A stretch of 64,000 bases of DNA. Origin: Algoriphagus chordae. Its GTDB lineage: Bacteria; Bacteroidota; Bacteroidia; Cytophagales; Cyclobacteriaceae. Below are positions 7,032 to 16,018 of this stretch, piece by piece. Under the pieces are notes generated by a model. The model was not told where the DNA came from, made no database searches, and saw nothing but the letters and a program-made list of their open reading frames with translations. Location of the stretch: contig NZ_QKZT01000023.1 of NCBI RefSeq assembly GCF_003254055.1, positions 18,038 through 82,037 on the forward strand, in the 5' to 3' direction. A program made the position numbers and the translations under genes. Numbering within the stretch: position 1 is the first letter of the stretch; every line of letters starts with the position of its first letter.

Positions 7032-8545
7032 AAAACTTGAAGTTGCTCGCCATTTGGCATGGAAAACATCTTTTTGTGGTAGTTGGAATCCAGCCCCAAT
7101 GGCAAGGAGTTATGTGGATGGTTGATAATCAAGTTATCGGAAATTCCATTAGGAAAGTAGAACGCCACTTGACTTTTGGTCCAAAATCCGGGTGACTTCG
7201 GTGAAGTTTTACCCAAAAGATAAGGGATTCCTGGTATCCTATAAAACGCTAAGAGTTCTTCCTCATCATTCAATAATGGCTCCATGATATTCAACAAATC
7301 AATCTGATTTTTGGAAAGTTTAATTTGGCTTTCCTTTCCATAGCTCCACTCTTCTGTTGCATTCCAGAGTGCTTCTTGTTCAAAGGGATGAATCCAAATA
7401 CCATTAGCTACCAACAATACTGTTACTATTCCAACAGATGCTCTGATGTACTTTAGAAACTTCACATGAAGCAGACTACACATATAGAAGGCCGCGAGTA
7501 ACCAAAATACCCAATAATGAATACCTAGGCGAAGCAAATAGACATTACTGCCAAAATGCAGTACGAAAGGCAACACCAGCAGGACTAGCGCTAGAAAGCG
7601 TTGATTTGTAGAAATAGCTGCAAAAGGTAGCCTAGGCGCAAAAAAAGCAAGAATAGCTACTGTCGACAGTAAAACCACATGATTCCACTCTCCAGTTATT
7701 GTAGTAGCATAGGCTATCCAAACTAGGATGAACAATCCAAGTACTAAGATCAAAGAAGCCAACTTGGGGCGACTAGTACGAATTGCGCTGCTTATCAAAA
7801 ATGGAATAGAAACTAGGGCCAACCAAAAAAATCCAACAGCAGAATATTTCAATAATAATAAGAAAGAATACTCATTTCGATTCCCCATCATATGAGTGGC
7901 TTCCACCATCCGAGAAAGCGCATAATCATCCAAAACGAAATACAAGAGCATTTCAACCGCTGCAAATGGAAGAACTAAGCTGAGGAGGCTTAGTAACTTA
8001 ACTTTATTACCCAAAATCATCCAAGCTAAAGTAAGTAGCCCTAGACCCAAGCATGCCGTGATTTTAACATACGCCAGCCCTGCCAAAACCAAGCCTATCA
8101 GGACATGCTGTATTATGCTCCTATCTTTGAGGGAAATCAAGGCTAACCAAAAACAAACAAGTACTACACTTAGGGAATTGTAGGATAGACTTTGAGGCAA
8201 AAATCCATAGCCAGCGAATAATCCGAGTAGCGACAATAAAAAATGGTCGATAAGCAGTTTGCTAGCTCCGGCCAAATTTTTCCAGAAGAATGTCAGGGAA
8301 ATCGCTGCTGACAAATAGAAAAACAAACGAAGCCCGCGCAACCCAACTATACCAAACTCAATCTCAGTGATCTTATAAAAAAGCTTGAAGAATAAATCGT
8401 AGTTGAAAATACCGGCAATGTTCTCCTGATCTGGCACCGCAAGTAGTGCATAAAGGCCTTCATCGGAAATATCAAATCCACGATTGATTCCGAAAAAAAT
8501 CAGTAAAAGTGATAAAACTGTACATCCTGCTAAAATCTTGTTCAA
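7019..8545 (-). CDS. Multi-pass membrane protein, GT-C (GT39/ArnT-like) candidate
   Basis: A 508-residue protein with about ten to twelve membrane helices. The first helix is followed by FDISDEGLYALLA (about 24-36). Its Asp-Glu in the first extracytoplasmic loop is the position of the catalytic acids in GT39-like mannosyl and aminoarabinose transferases. The last 100 residues are soluble. This suggests transfer of a sugar from a polyprenyl phosphate outside the membrane, possibly using a donor made by a GT2 enzyme such as the one at 234-1160. Substrate and acceptor are unknown. It is the first gene of a two-gene unit downstream of a strong terminator. Confidence 0.6.
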   Translation of the reverse strand: MNKILAGCTVLSLLLIFFGINRGFDISDEGLYALLAVPDQENIAGIFNYDLFFKLFYKITEIEFGIVGLRGLRLFFYLSAAISLTFFWKNLAGASKLLIDHFLLSLLGLFAGYGFLPQSLSYNSLSVVLVCFWLALISLKDRSIIQHVLIGLVLAGLAYVKITACLGLGLLTLAWMILGNKVKLLSLLSLVLPFAAVEMLLYFVLDDYALSRMVEATHMMGNRNEYSFLLLLKYSAVGFFWLALVSIPFLISSAIRTSRPKLASLILVLGLFILVWIAYATTITGEWNHVVLLSTVAILAFFAPRLPFAAISTNQRFLALVLLVLPFVLHFGSNVYLLRLGIHYWVFWLLAAFYMCSLLHVKFLKYIRASVGIVTVLLVANGIWIHPFEQEALWNATEEWSYGKESQIKLSKNQIDLLNIMEPLLNDEEELLAFYRIPGIPYLLGKTSPKSPGFWTKSQVAFYFPNGISDNLIINHPHNSLPLGLDSNYHKKMFSMPNGEQLQVLWRD

Positions 8546-9015
8546 GATAAATGCAAATTTCTGCTGTTTTTTAAGCTAAGTCTTTAATTCCAATATAAAA
8601 ATAATTAAACCAACTCCTCCAAAAATCATGTTTTGTGGAAAACTTCCTCTGCTTTAAACCAAAAAATACCCTGTACAGGGTATTTTTTTTCAAGATCCAC
8701 TACATACCTTTATGTCAGGGTGATTAAGCAACTTTTCTAACACTACTTTTTCTAAGAAAATATTAAAGGGATTTTTTATCTAATTTTTTAATCCCTTTTA
8801 CCTTCCTTTTCCCATCGAATTTTCAGGATTAAATGCTCCTTCTCAGAGGGATCAAACTGGAAGGGCTTATGGCTTTGGCTGTAGTAATGTCAAAATAGAT
8901 TGAAATTCAATAGCAGCCTAGGCTTTGAAACCTAAGCTATTTATAGGATGTACTACCTATAACCCCTGAAAACTGGTCAACTAGACTTGATACCTTGTAA
9001 TTAATACTAACCTCT
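8546..9015. other. Gap between the LRR operon and the membrane-protein pair
   Basis: A gap of 470 bases with no supported gene on either strand. It holds the terminator at 8661-8690. The part between 8546 and 8660 must carry any promoter for the membrane-protein pair, but I see no convincing TAnnTTTG box there. Confidence 0.5.
8661..8690 (-). terminator. Rho-independent terminator of the LRR operon
   Basis: A run of A, then TACCCTGT-ACAGGGTA (a perfect 16-bp palindrome), then a run of T. The stem continues through the A/T runs, so it can work in both directions. It lies about 325 bases past the stop of the 816-residue LRR gene. Confidence 0.85.
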
Positions 9016-11466
9016 CTAGTAATATCTTACTTCACAATCAGGATTAGCTTTTTTGAAATTATCCACGGCTCTACTATTCAGTCTGGTATTGAAGCAAGAG
9101 AGTTTCTTGAGATTTGGCAGCCCCTCGATAGGCTTCAGAGAACGTAAGTTTGTGCTCGCCACATCAAGTTCCTCTAGCTTATTCATTCCCTCTAGGCCTT
9201 TGAGTGTTTTCAAATTGGTACCAGAGATGTTGAGCGTTTTTAGATTAAACAATCCCTCTAATGGATCTAGGTCATCTATACCCGTATTGCTAATGTCCAG
9301 TTCTTTCAGGTTGGGTAGCATTTTCAATGGAGAAAAATCAACCACCGGTACCTGAGAAATTTTCAATTTCTCCAACAGCTTAAGCTCCTCAATAGGCGCA
9401 ATGTATCCGATCGGCGCATCAAAGATCACCAATGATCTCAAATTCACAAATGCGGTCAAGGCATGAATATCACCTACAGACACCCGCTCAAATGTCAAGG
9501 AAGACACTTCTGTCATCTTGTGCAGTTCCTCAGTACTTGGCTCTTCAGAAAGAGTGAATTGTTTTCTGAAAATCTCTTTCCAAGCTCCATCTAAAGATTC
9601 CCACCAGGCCTTCAATTCTTCCGTGCGGTACACAATCGTTAAGTTTGACTTTTGCATTACTATCTCCGGAACTTCCTCTTCGAATATTTCAGAAGCGTTC
9701 ACATTCAAGTAAGTCAAGTTGGGAAGGCTAAGTACATCCATAATACTGGATACAGGGCTTCCATCTAAGTCTATTTTCACCAATTTCTCATTGGATTTGA
9801 TAGGTGAAATGTCCTTCACCTGAGAATTTCTTCCTTTGATCTCTACCAAAGTCTTAACCTCACTAAGGGAAATTATTTCTGTGATAGGATTATCAGAAAA
9901 ATCAACTTTGCTTAGTTTGACGAATCTGGTAATAGGATTAAGGGTTTCTATACCCGCTCCAGACAAATCCAGTTCTTCCAAGCCTATGGTGCTAGTGAGT
10001 GTTTCCACACTTGGACTATCGGTGGTAATCCTTGGATTGGCTTTCTTCAAACTCGCTTTCCAAGCATCTGACAATCCTGCCCACCAGCTTTCGAGGTCTT
10101 TCACATGGTGAATCAACAAGACCTTAGCATTATTTCGAATAAAATCATCTGCGGATAGCACAGAGATTTGAGTCTCATCAGCCAATACCTTATTCAATGC
10201 TTCCTTGTCATTAAGCGCTGATATATCGGAAACCGAAGTATTTGTAATATCCAATACTTCTAGATTATTGAGCTCGGCTAAAGGCGTAAGATCCTGAATA
10301 TTGGTGTTCGACAAATTCAAGGTCTTCAAAGAAGCCAAGTCGGCCAACTGACTGAAATTGATTAAGTAATTTTTGCTCAGATCTAGATTCTCCAATTTTG
10401 AGAGATCCTTAATATTCTCTGTGTTATTGAATCCACTTTGAGAGATATAAAGACTTTTCAGACTGTCAAATTCATTCAATACAGCGAAGCTCACAATCGG
10501 TGTTTCCTCGATGCGAAGTGAGCGTATTGATTTTAAATTTACCAGCTCAGAGATATCGGTAATATGGGTATTGGAAATATCCAGATGCCTTAGGCGATCA
10601 GAATATTTGATAAACTGAATATCAGAAGTAGGCGTATTGGACACATCCAAGTATTCTAGGAAGGTTACGTTGGAGATAGGCCCAAGCTCTGTAATCTGTG
10701 TATTGCTCAGATTGACATACTTCAGGTTTCTCATGGCTTCCATAGGACTGAGATTCAATAAAGAATCCGTACCCGAAATATCCAGAGAATCTACCTCCAC
10801 AAACTTGTACAATAAATCAACATTGATCGAATCAAACTCAGATACTGCAAAGCGATCTTTGAAATACGCCTGCCAGTGCGGATCGAGTACTGTCCACCAT
10901 TCGGCGAGTTCTTCATCACGGCTTACCTTAGTCGTATAGACACTCGCTATTTTTAATTCTTGTGTTTTACTATCCAAATTCACCTCTACAAACCTTGGCT
11001 TGGTGTTGGTGACTTTTTCGTCATTGATACCTGTAGCGGTAATGGTCCGATCTAGAGAGGCTGTAAAATACACATCTCCATTATCCATTTGATGAGGTTT
11101 TACCTCTCTTATTTTGAATTTGAAGTTTACTTCCTTGTAGAAAAACTCGATGTCTTTCAAATAGGCTGTGACATTTTTATTGGTAACGACTTTTCTATCC
11201 AGCAAGAGATCATCTTCCACCTGAACTTCTCCATCGCGAAAAATCTTCAAATAGCTTTCACGGATTACCACATCTTTGTCCCTTGGCTGCGTGTCAGCAG
11301 ATCCAATGGTATTGAGGAGGTATTCCAAAAAACGAACCTGATCTTCTACCTTACTAGTGTAGTCATCTATTTCAGCCTTGGTATAGCCTTTTATAGTCTG
11401 TGCTATTCCGGAGAAGCTCAGACAGAAAAGTAGTAAACTTAGATATATGGTCTTAGTTCTGATCAT
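9016..11466 (-). CDS. Exported leucine-rich-repeat protein with three WW-linker modules
   Basis: An 816-residue protein with a signal peptide (about 1-22, ending GIAQ). Residues 23-185 form a non-LRR domain that resembles the whole 192-residue protein encoded upstream. The rest is built from LRRs of about 22 residues of the type LxxLDISNTxIxDISPL, interrupted or capped three times by a helical linker of the form (D/E)L-x2-WW-x2-L-x3-W. The linkers begin near residues 187, 455 and 612 (EWWTVLDPHW, SWWAGLSDAW, AWWESLDGAW). LRR arcs usually bind protein or glycan. It ends at residue 816 with no sorting domain. It overlaps the upstream gene by 14 bases and is last in a four-gene operon. Specific function unknown. 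Confidence 0.75.
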   Translation of the reverse strand: MIRTKTIYLSLLLFCLSFSGIAQTIKGYTKAEIDDYTSKVEDQVRFLEYLLNTIGSADTQPRDKDVVIRESYLKIFRDGEVQVEDDLLLDRKVVTNKNVTAYLKDIEFFYKEVNFKFKIREVKPHQMDNGDVYFTASLDRTITATGINDEKVTNTKPRFVEVNLDSKTQELKIASVYTTKVSRDEELAEWWTVLDPHWQAYFKDRFAVSEFDSINVDLLYKFVEVDSLDISGTDSLLNLSPMEAMRNLKYVNLSNTQITELGPISNVTFLEYLDVSNTPTSDIQFIKYSDRLRHLDISNTHITDISELVNLKSIRSLRIEETPIVSFAVLNEFDSLKSLYISQSGFNNTENIKDLSKLENLDLSKNYLINFSQLADLASLKTLNLSNTNIQDLTPLAELNNLEVLDITNTSVSDISALNDKEALNKVLADETQISVLSADDFIRNNAKVLLIHHVKDLESWWAGLSDAWKASLKKANPRITTDSPSVETLTSTIGLEELDLSGAGIETLNPITRFVKLSKVDFSDNPITEIISLSEVKTLVEIKGRNSQVKDISPIKSNEKLVKIDLDGSPVSSIMDVLSLPNLTYLNVNASEIFEEEVPEIVMQKSNLTIVYRTEELKAWWESLDGAWKEIFRKQFTLSEEPSTEELHKMTEVSSLTFERVSVGDIHALTAFVNLRSLVIFDAPIGYIAPIEELKLLEKLKISQVPVVDFSPLKMLPNLKELDISNTGIDDLDPLEGLFNLKTLNISGTNLKTLKGLEGMNKLEELDVASTNLRSLKPIEGLPNLKKLSCFNTRLNSRAVDNFKKANPDCEVRYY

Positions 11467-12295
11467 AAATGTATTTCTGGATAGTTTCCTTGTCTCCTGG
11501 GTTTAGTTTGACAAGGTTTGCAATCAGCCAACCTGTATTAAATCCAGGACGGTTAAATTGGTGTACTTCAAAATACCAGCCTTCTATTTGGAAGAAATGA
11601 AATTTAACATTAGTTACGGTTTCATAACGGATGTTTTTCTGCTTCATTTCGTACAGAAATAAGGTCAGGTAGTCTGGTTCGAAACTGCTCTCAGTGAAAG
11701 CTTCTGGTGAGTTAGAGTCTTCAAAAGCCCTCCTAAGATTCATAAAGCCTAGTTCATGACTAAGTGGGTGTAGGAAATCCTTTTCATCCCCAACTGGCTT
11801 ATTAAATATGTTTTTGAATGGGGGAAATGACACCTCATCTATGACCCATTCATACCCCAGTCCTTCGGGTTGTAATTTCAAAATCAAGGTGGCAGTTTCT
11901 CTTTTTCCCTTGTGAATAAAATCTGCCTGAACCTCGGCGAGCCATCCTTCCCTGTGGAAATTGATGTAGCGAGGATAATTAGGAGAAAGCACTGAGTCAA
12001 TAAACTCCTTTTTCAAATCAGGATTTATTGAGGACGTTTGATTGTCAAAAAGTATAGCTAGAAACCCCTTTCTCAATGGGATACTATGATACGCTGAGTC
12101 TCCCGGATAATAGCGCACATTGCCATCAGTCGGAGATTCCTCTGCGTTAAATCTTCTGAAGAATTGGTTTAGTTGTTTGGTAGAGGCAGCAAATCTGCCA
12201 TCATCTTTGATTGTCCCGGGGCTGCCAATGCCCTGCCCCGAGACAATCGAGATGCTTGCGATTAAAATCGCAAAGATTAAAGTTACTATTCTCAT
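11453..12295 (-). CDS. Exported protein of unknown function, third gene of LRR operon
   Basis: A 280-residue protein with a signal peptide (about 1-20, ending VSGQG). The middle (about 90-160) has helix-helix-strand spacing, and the strands around GWLAEVQADFIHKGKRETATLIL and WVIDEVSF look like the paired strands in the neighbouring proteins. It may therefore share their small alpha+beta (NTF2-like) domain, though the resemblance is by eye and weak. No catalytic motif was recognised. It overlaps the genes on both sides (4 bases upstream, 14 downstream), which points to coupled translation. Confidence 0.6.
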   Translation of the reverse strand: MRIVTLIFAILIASISIVSGQGIGSPGTIKDDGRFAASTKQLNQFFRRFNAEESPTDGNVRYYPGDSAYHSIPLRKGFLAILFDNQTSSINPDLKKEFIDSVLSPNYPRYINFHREGWLAEVQADFIHKGKRETATLILKLQPEGLGYEWVIDEVSFPPFKNIFNKPVGDEKDFLHPLSHELGFMNLRRAFEDSNSPEAFTESSFEPDYLTLFLYEMKQKNIRYETVTNVKFHFFQIEGWYFEVHQFNRPGFNTGWLIANLVKLNPGDKETIQKYIYDQN

Positions 12296-12870
12296 GCGGA
12301 GGTTTCTGTCACTCTCACGTCACCTAGCATGACGTCCCAAAATTCGATGGTTCTACCAGCAATTTGGGTTTGCTTCTTCTCAACGTAGATAGTGATGTCT
12401 TTCTTAGTAGTGTCCTTGTAATTCATTCCTGTTTCAATAGAAGTACCTTCAAAACGCTGGAATACAGTGACAACTCCCACGTATCTACCATCAGGCTGTC
12501 TTTCTAGATCTGAGATGTACTGAATATCATACCAAGTGATATTCACTCGATCGTAATTCAAAGCCATCAAACGCTCAAAATAACGTCTTACTTTGTAGTA
12601 AGCGATTTCGTTAGTATTGATACTGGAAACACCCATCTCAGCACCAGGAGAGAAAAGCTCCTCAGCACGATCCATTACTCTATTAGCCTCAGAGAACTGT
12701 GTCTCTTTGCTACCGATGATGCTGATATACTTACTTAAATCTTTAACTTTCTCTAGTGCAAGAGAGTCAATAGCTTGCTTTCTAGCAGGGCTGATTGTTT
12801 CTGACTGAGCTAGTGCGCTTACTGATGTTGCAAGGAATAAGCCCAGGAAAAGGATCATTATATTTTTCAT
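12292..12870 (-). CDS. Small exported protein, second gene of LRR operon
   Basis: A 192-residue protein with a signal peptide (about 1-21, ending SALAQ). The mature part starts with helices (KVKDLSKYISIIGS), then VRRYFERLMAL and strands ending in TIYVEKKQT and EFWDVMLGDVRV. The same order occurs in residues 23-185 of the LRR protein (YLLNTIGSADTQ; VTAYLKDIEFF; FVEVNLDSKTQ; IASVYTTKV). The shape is compatible with an NTF2-like domain, but I do not recognise a named family. It shares an ATGA overlap with the next gene. Confidence 0.6.
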   Translation of the reverse strand: MKNIMILFLGLFLATSVSALAQSETISPARKQAIDSLALEKVKDLSKYISIIGSKETQFSEANRVMDRAEELFSPGAEMGVSSINTNEIAYYKVRRYFERLMALNYDRVNITWYDIQYISDLERQPDGRYVGVVTVFQRFEGTSIETGMNYKDTTKKDITIYVEKKQTQIAGRTIEFWDVMLGDVRVTETSA

Positions 12871-12896
12871 GTGTAAATTATTTTTCAGATGGGCGA

Positions 12897-13364
12897 TTAT
12901 TTTCTTCTAAGCTCCAATTCAGAGACTTTACCATTAGCATCCATACGGATATCGCTGATATAGTTCAAGTTCTTTTTGGTGTCTTTCAAGTAATCCAAAT
13001 ACTTCTTAATCGTAGTTGGCTCATCGTAATCTTTGATGCCATTTTCCTCGTGTATCACGATCAAAACTGGAGTTTCTTGATTAGAAAACATACCAAGCGT
13101 CTCCTGGATGGTCTGATTGGCGATAGAGGCATTACCTGCTGCAGCTACGCTGTTAAAATAATTTTCAAGCTTCTCGGCAGCAACTTCTTCCGCTGAGGAA
13201 ACTGGTGGTGGTGGTGGAGCTACTTCTTGCACTTGCTCAACTGGTGCTGGTGGAGCTGGTTGTGCAGCTTTCTTTTTACTCTTACACGCACCCATAGCCA
13301 GCATGGCTACCATGGCAATCATAAGTGAGCGGTTAACCGAAATAGAGAACAATTTTTGTTTCAT
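12897..13364 (-). CDS. Small lipoprotein, first gene of LRR operon
   Basis: A 155-residue protein with a lipoprotein signal; the lipobox LAMGAC puts the acylated cysteine at about residue 26. A Lys-rich stretch (KSKKKAA) follows, then a Pro/Ala/Val linker (about 35-56). The C-terminal part, with YFNSVAAAGNASI, TTIKKYLDYL and a strand ending SELELRRK, resembles the first half of the domain in the next two gene products. It is probably anchored in the inner or outer membrane facing the periplasm. Function unknown. It leads the operon and has a candidate promoter just upstream. Confidence 0.65.
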   Translation of the reverse strand: MKQKLFSISVNRSLMIAMVAMLAMGACKSKKKAAQPAPPAPVEQVQEVAPPPPPVSSAEEVAAEKLENYFNSVAAAGNASIANQTIQETLGMFSNQETPVLIVIHEENGIKDYDEPTTIKKYLDYLKDTKKNLNYISDIRMDANGKVSELELRRK

Positions 13365-13944
13365 TTTGGGGATTAGATTAAGATGATGAGGTTTTATAAA
13401 TTTTTAAACAGGGACTTCCCCTACTTCTTGATTTGGGTACAAAGTAAATAAAATCATATGATTTAAAGGCAAATGCCATTCCAAATCAAAAATGCTTTTT
13501 GTTAATATTTTCAAATACCTTTTGAGCGGTTCATGAGTCACGAGAGCGGTTAGAGCCTAGATTCTCAAATCAGTCACAGTTCTTACATTTATTATCAATA
13601 AGTGATCCAATGATTTCGATAATTTGGGAAATACTTTGCTAAGCCCTGCAGTCAAGTGGATAATGTACTCATCTCCGCTCAATAAAACTGCGTGAATCGG
13701 GACCTTTGGACAGAGTATTAGACAGTAATGAAATGTGACACTCACATTGTCGGGAGTCTTTAGTCAGGCTGTATTGACCTTTCAGTAGTAAGTGAAAAAA
13801 TAGATCAAAATCTAAAAACACTACTGGAAATCAGTGATTTGACTAATATAAAAGTGGCTATCGCTTCGGAATAATCTGTCAACTCAATCAGTTTTTTCAA
13901 GCAGAAAGCACCCTAAACTTAGCTCAATGGAAGGGCTGACATGA
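13365..13944. other. Gap between polysaccharide operon B and the LRR operon
   Basis: A gap of 580 bases. It holds the candidate promoter at 13440-13473. I found no convincing gene; the 62-codon open frame at 13557-13745 has no recognisable features. No strong terminator stem was seen after the last operon B gene. Confidence 0.5.
13440..13473 (-). promoter_or_regulatory. Candidate Bacteroidota promoter of the LRR operon
   Basis: Reading the minus strand, TTTG (13473-13470) is followed after 22 bases by TTACTTTG (13447-13440). These are close to the Bacteroidota -33 (TTTG) and -7 (TAnnTTTG) boxes. The -7 box lies about 75 bases upstream of the lipoprotein start. Confidence 0.45.
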
Positions 13945-14904
13945 CTAATTTGAGGAGCTTAACAATTCCGAAACTATATAGTTCGCTTGTGCCTCAGGGG
14001 TACAGTATTTATCAAAAAAAATTTTCCCTCCCCTCGCAATTTTTTGATGATATTCTCGGGAATTGATGACTTGGTCCAGTAGTTCTGAATACTCCTCAGT
14101 ATTTTCTAAGTAGTGAATATTCTCACCATGCCTGGGAACTATAGGCAACTCTACTGCGAATGGAAAAGAAAGCACAAATGAAGAGTTATTCCAATACTCC
14201 GCTAATCGCCAACTTACGGCTCCCAAAACAGCGGGATTATTTAAATTGACTAGAGACTTGGCACTCAGTTTGGCAAATTTCTTTGGTGGATATTTCCCCT
14301 TATTCAACTCTTGATCAAAACCGAAATTATCCCCATCAGATCTAGGAATCAAGCCACCCTCAAACTCAATCTTAGAATGTGCCTTGCATGCTCTGATAAA
14401 TTCTGCACGAATTGTATTTGCCCAGGACTCCTTTTTCCAAGTACTGCCAGAAAAAAACACATAATTCCCAAAACTAGACTTTTGTGCCTCTTGCTTGTAT
14501 GCATACTGAGATTTCAAAACGTAAATTTCTTTGGCTAGATCTCTAGGTTTAAGAAAACGAAGGAGGTTGAATCCAAAAAGCTTAAAGTACAAGGGCAAGA
14601 TATTTACGAGGTAATGCGGGAAAATTGGCCGTACTTTTTCTTGCATATAACTCTCATGATCACGCAATTTATTGGTAGCAAAGTACAAATCAGCTTGCTG
14701 ATAGAGCACTTCATTTACACCGACCGGATCATGATTGTCTATTACCCCTAGCTTTCCTCCTACTTTGAAAATCACATACCCTCGATTATGAAATTCTTCA
14801 AAATCCGGCTTTACTACAAATTTCAGCTTGAATGCCCTAGACAAGCCCAAAACGTAGAAGGATGAATAATAATTGGGGATATTCAGTAGCTCAATTTCCG
14901 TCAT
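13945..14904 (-). CDS. Probable glycosyltransferase (GT-B-like), last gene of operon B
   Basis: A 319-residue soluble protein. The C-terminal half reads like a GT-B nucleotide-binding half: YVFFSGSTWK, then a segment with SWRLAEYWNNSSFVLSFPFAVELP, and an end with a Cys-Thr-Pro-Glu-Ala motif. The pattern resembles exostosin or GT1-like capsular transferases, where the acidic and aromatic residues contact the donor. I cannot name the family with certainty. It follows the WecA-type gene after a 145-base gap, larger than usual in this operon, so it may have its own promoter. Confidence 0.5.
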   Translation of the reverse strand: MTEIELLNIPNYYSSFYVLGLSRAFKLKFVVKPDFEEFHNRGYVIFKVGGKLGVIDNHDPVGVNEVLYQQADLYFATNKLRDHESYMQEKVRPIFPHYLVNILPLYFKLFGFNLLRFLKPRDLAKEIYVLKSQYAYKQEAQKSSFGNYVFFSGSTWKKESWANTIRAEFIRACKAHSKIEFEGGLIPRSDGDNFGFDQELNKGKYPPKKFAKLSAKSLVNLNNPAVLGAVSWRLAEYWNNSSFVLSFPFAVELPIVPRHGENIHYLENTEEYSELLDQVINSREYHQKIARGGKIFFDKYCTPEAQANYIVSELLSSSN

Positions 14905-15049
14905 TTCCCAATTGACAGGCAGGCAAAATTGAATGTCTCGTGATCAGGTAGTGTATTGGAAGTGTCAATAATCAATTCTTTAAAAAACTCGCAACAAACA
15001 AGATCTATTTTGATTAGAATCGAGGATAAATTGGATGATTACTCATTAC

Positions 15050-16018
15050 TCAGCCGAGATTATTTGAGTACTTTTTGAGCAGGAATGATTTGATTGCCAA
15101 ATATAGGAGGCCTGTACCCAGGATCATCAAGGCTCCTACTAGAGGGCTTGGGGTACTTTTAGGATATATAAAAAATGCAAAATTCACAACTAGCTGCAGG
15201 AGAGCATAAGCCAAGGCTATATTGACATGAGGTTTTTTTCCTTGATTTGCGAGTATTTGGTACAGATGATTACGATGTGGTTCAGATATCTTCTCCCCTT
15301 TTCTAATTCGGTCAAAGATGGTGATCGCTGTATCTAAACCATAAATGAGTAAGAAAAGAATAACTGTCCAAGATCCTGATTCCAGATACCACTGAACCAA
15401 GAGATACACCATCAAATAAGCGAGTGATATACTTCCTATGTCCCCTGCGAACATCAACGCCTTTTTACGCAGGTTAAAGATTAGAAAAACACAGATCGCC
15501 AATATCTCATAGCGAATCAAAAATTCATCAAAAATCCCTAAGTAGGCATTGACGGCAAGCATACTGCCTAGAAAAACCAGACCATATAATCCAGTGACAC
15601 CGTTGATACCATCCATGAAATTAATCCCATTGATGACCGCTAAGGCTATAAAGTAGAGTACAGGTAAGGCAAGCCAATTGATCTGCGTGAACACATCCAA
15701 ATCATAAAACGCCATTGAAAGTGCCAGAAACTGTATCCCAAAGCGAATCTTACTCGATAAGGTGTAGATATCATCTAGCAGACTGATCGCCGATACCCAA
15801 ACTATTCCGAGTACCATCCAAGTATGCGGAAAATCAAAAGCCATCCACCAAAAGATAATGGCAAATGGAAACAAAATCCCTCCTCCCCTTACGGTAGTAT
15901 GTATATGTGAACTACGATGATTTGGTTTATCTACAATATTGAACTTGAGCGCAAGTCTATGATAGATCAAGGCTAGAAGTAGCAGCGCTAGAAAAACTAT
16001 GATTTGGGATAAAATCAT
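15050..16018 (-). CDS. wecA: Polyprenyl-phosphate HexNAc-1-phosphate transferase, WecA/WbpL-like
   Basis: A 322-residue, multi-helix MraY/WecA-family protein. The conserved cytoplasmic motifs are all present: VRGGGILFP (43-51), the metal-binding DD (82-83), NFMDGINGV (133-141), AGDIGS (191-196) and the terminal HRNH (248-251). The family moves a HexNAc-1-phosphate from its UDP form to undecaprenyl phosphate and so starts a polysaccharide repeat unit. It is the only initiating transferase in the window; no WbaP/WcaJ-type enzyme is seen. The epimerase three genes upstream is its typical companion (compare WbpV/WbpL), so the first sugar may be a modified HexNAc such as FucNAc or QuiNAc. It overlaps asnB by four bases. 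Confidence 0.9.
   Translation of the reverse strand: MILSQIIVFLALLLLALIYHRLALKFNIVDKPNHRSSHIHTTVRGGGILFPFAIIFWWMAFDFPHTWMVLGIVWVSAISLLDDIYTLSSKIRFGIQFLALSMAFYDLDVFTQINWLALPVLYFIALAVINGINFMDGINGVTGLYGLVFLGSMLAVNAYLGIFDEFLIRYEILAICVFLIFNLRKKALMFAGDIGSISLAYLMVYLLVQWYLESGSWTVILFLLIYGLDTAITIFDRIRKGEKISEPHRNHLYQILANQGKKPHVNIALAYALLQLVVNFAFFIYPKSTPSPLVGALMILGTGLLYLAIKSFLLKKYSNNLG

Noticed and set aside
8661..8690. Perfect palindrome as an operator
   Set aside because: The A- and T-runs on both sides and its place after an operon fit a bidirectional terminator better.
9053..9355. Long plus-strand open frames opposite the LRR gene (also 9836-10111, 10637-10939 and 11089-11433)
   Set aside because: They are antisense shadows of the repetitive LRR gene, have Ser/Leu-rich composition and carry no domain or start signal.
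13557..13745. 62-codon minus-strand open frame in the gap
   Set aside because: No recognisable domain, no clear upstream signals, and composition like intergenic DNA.
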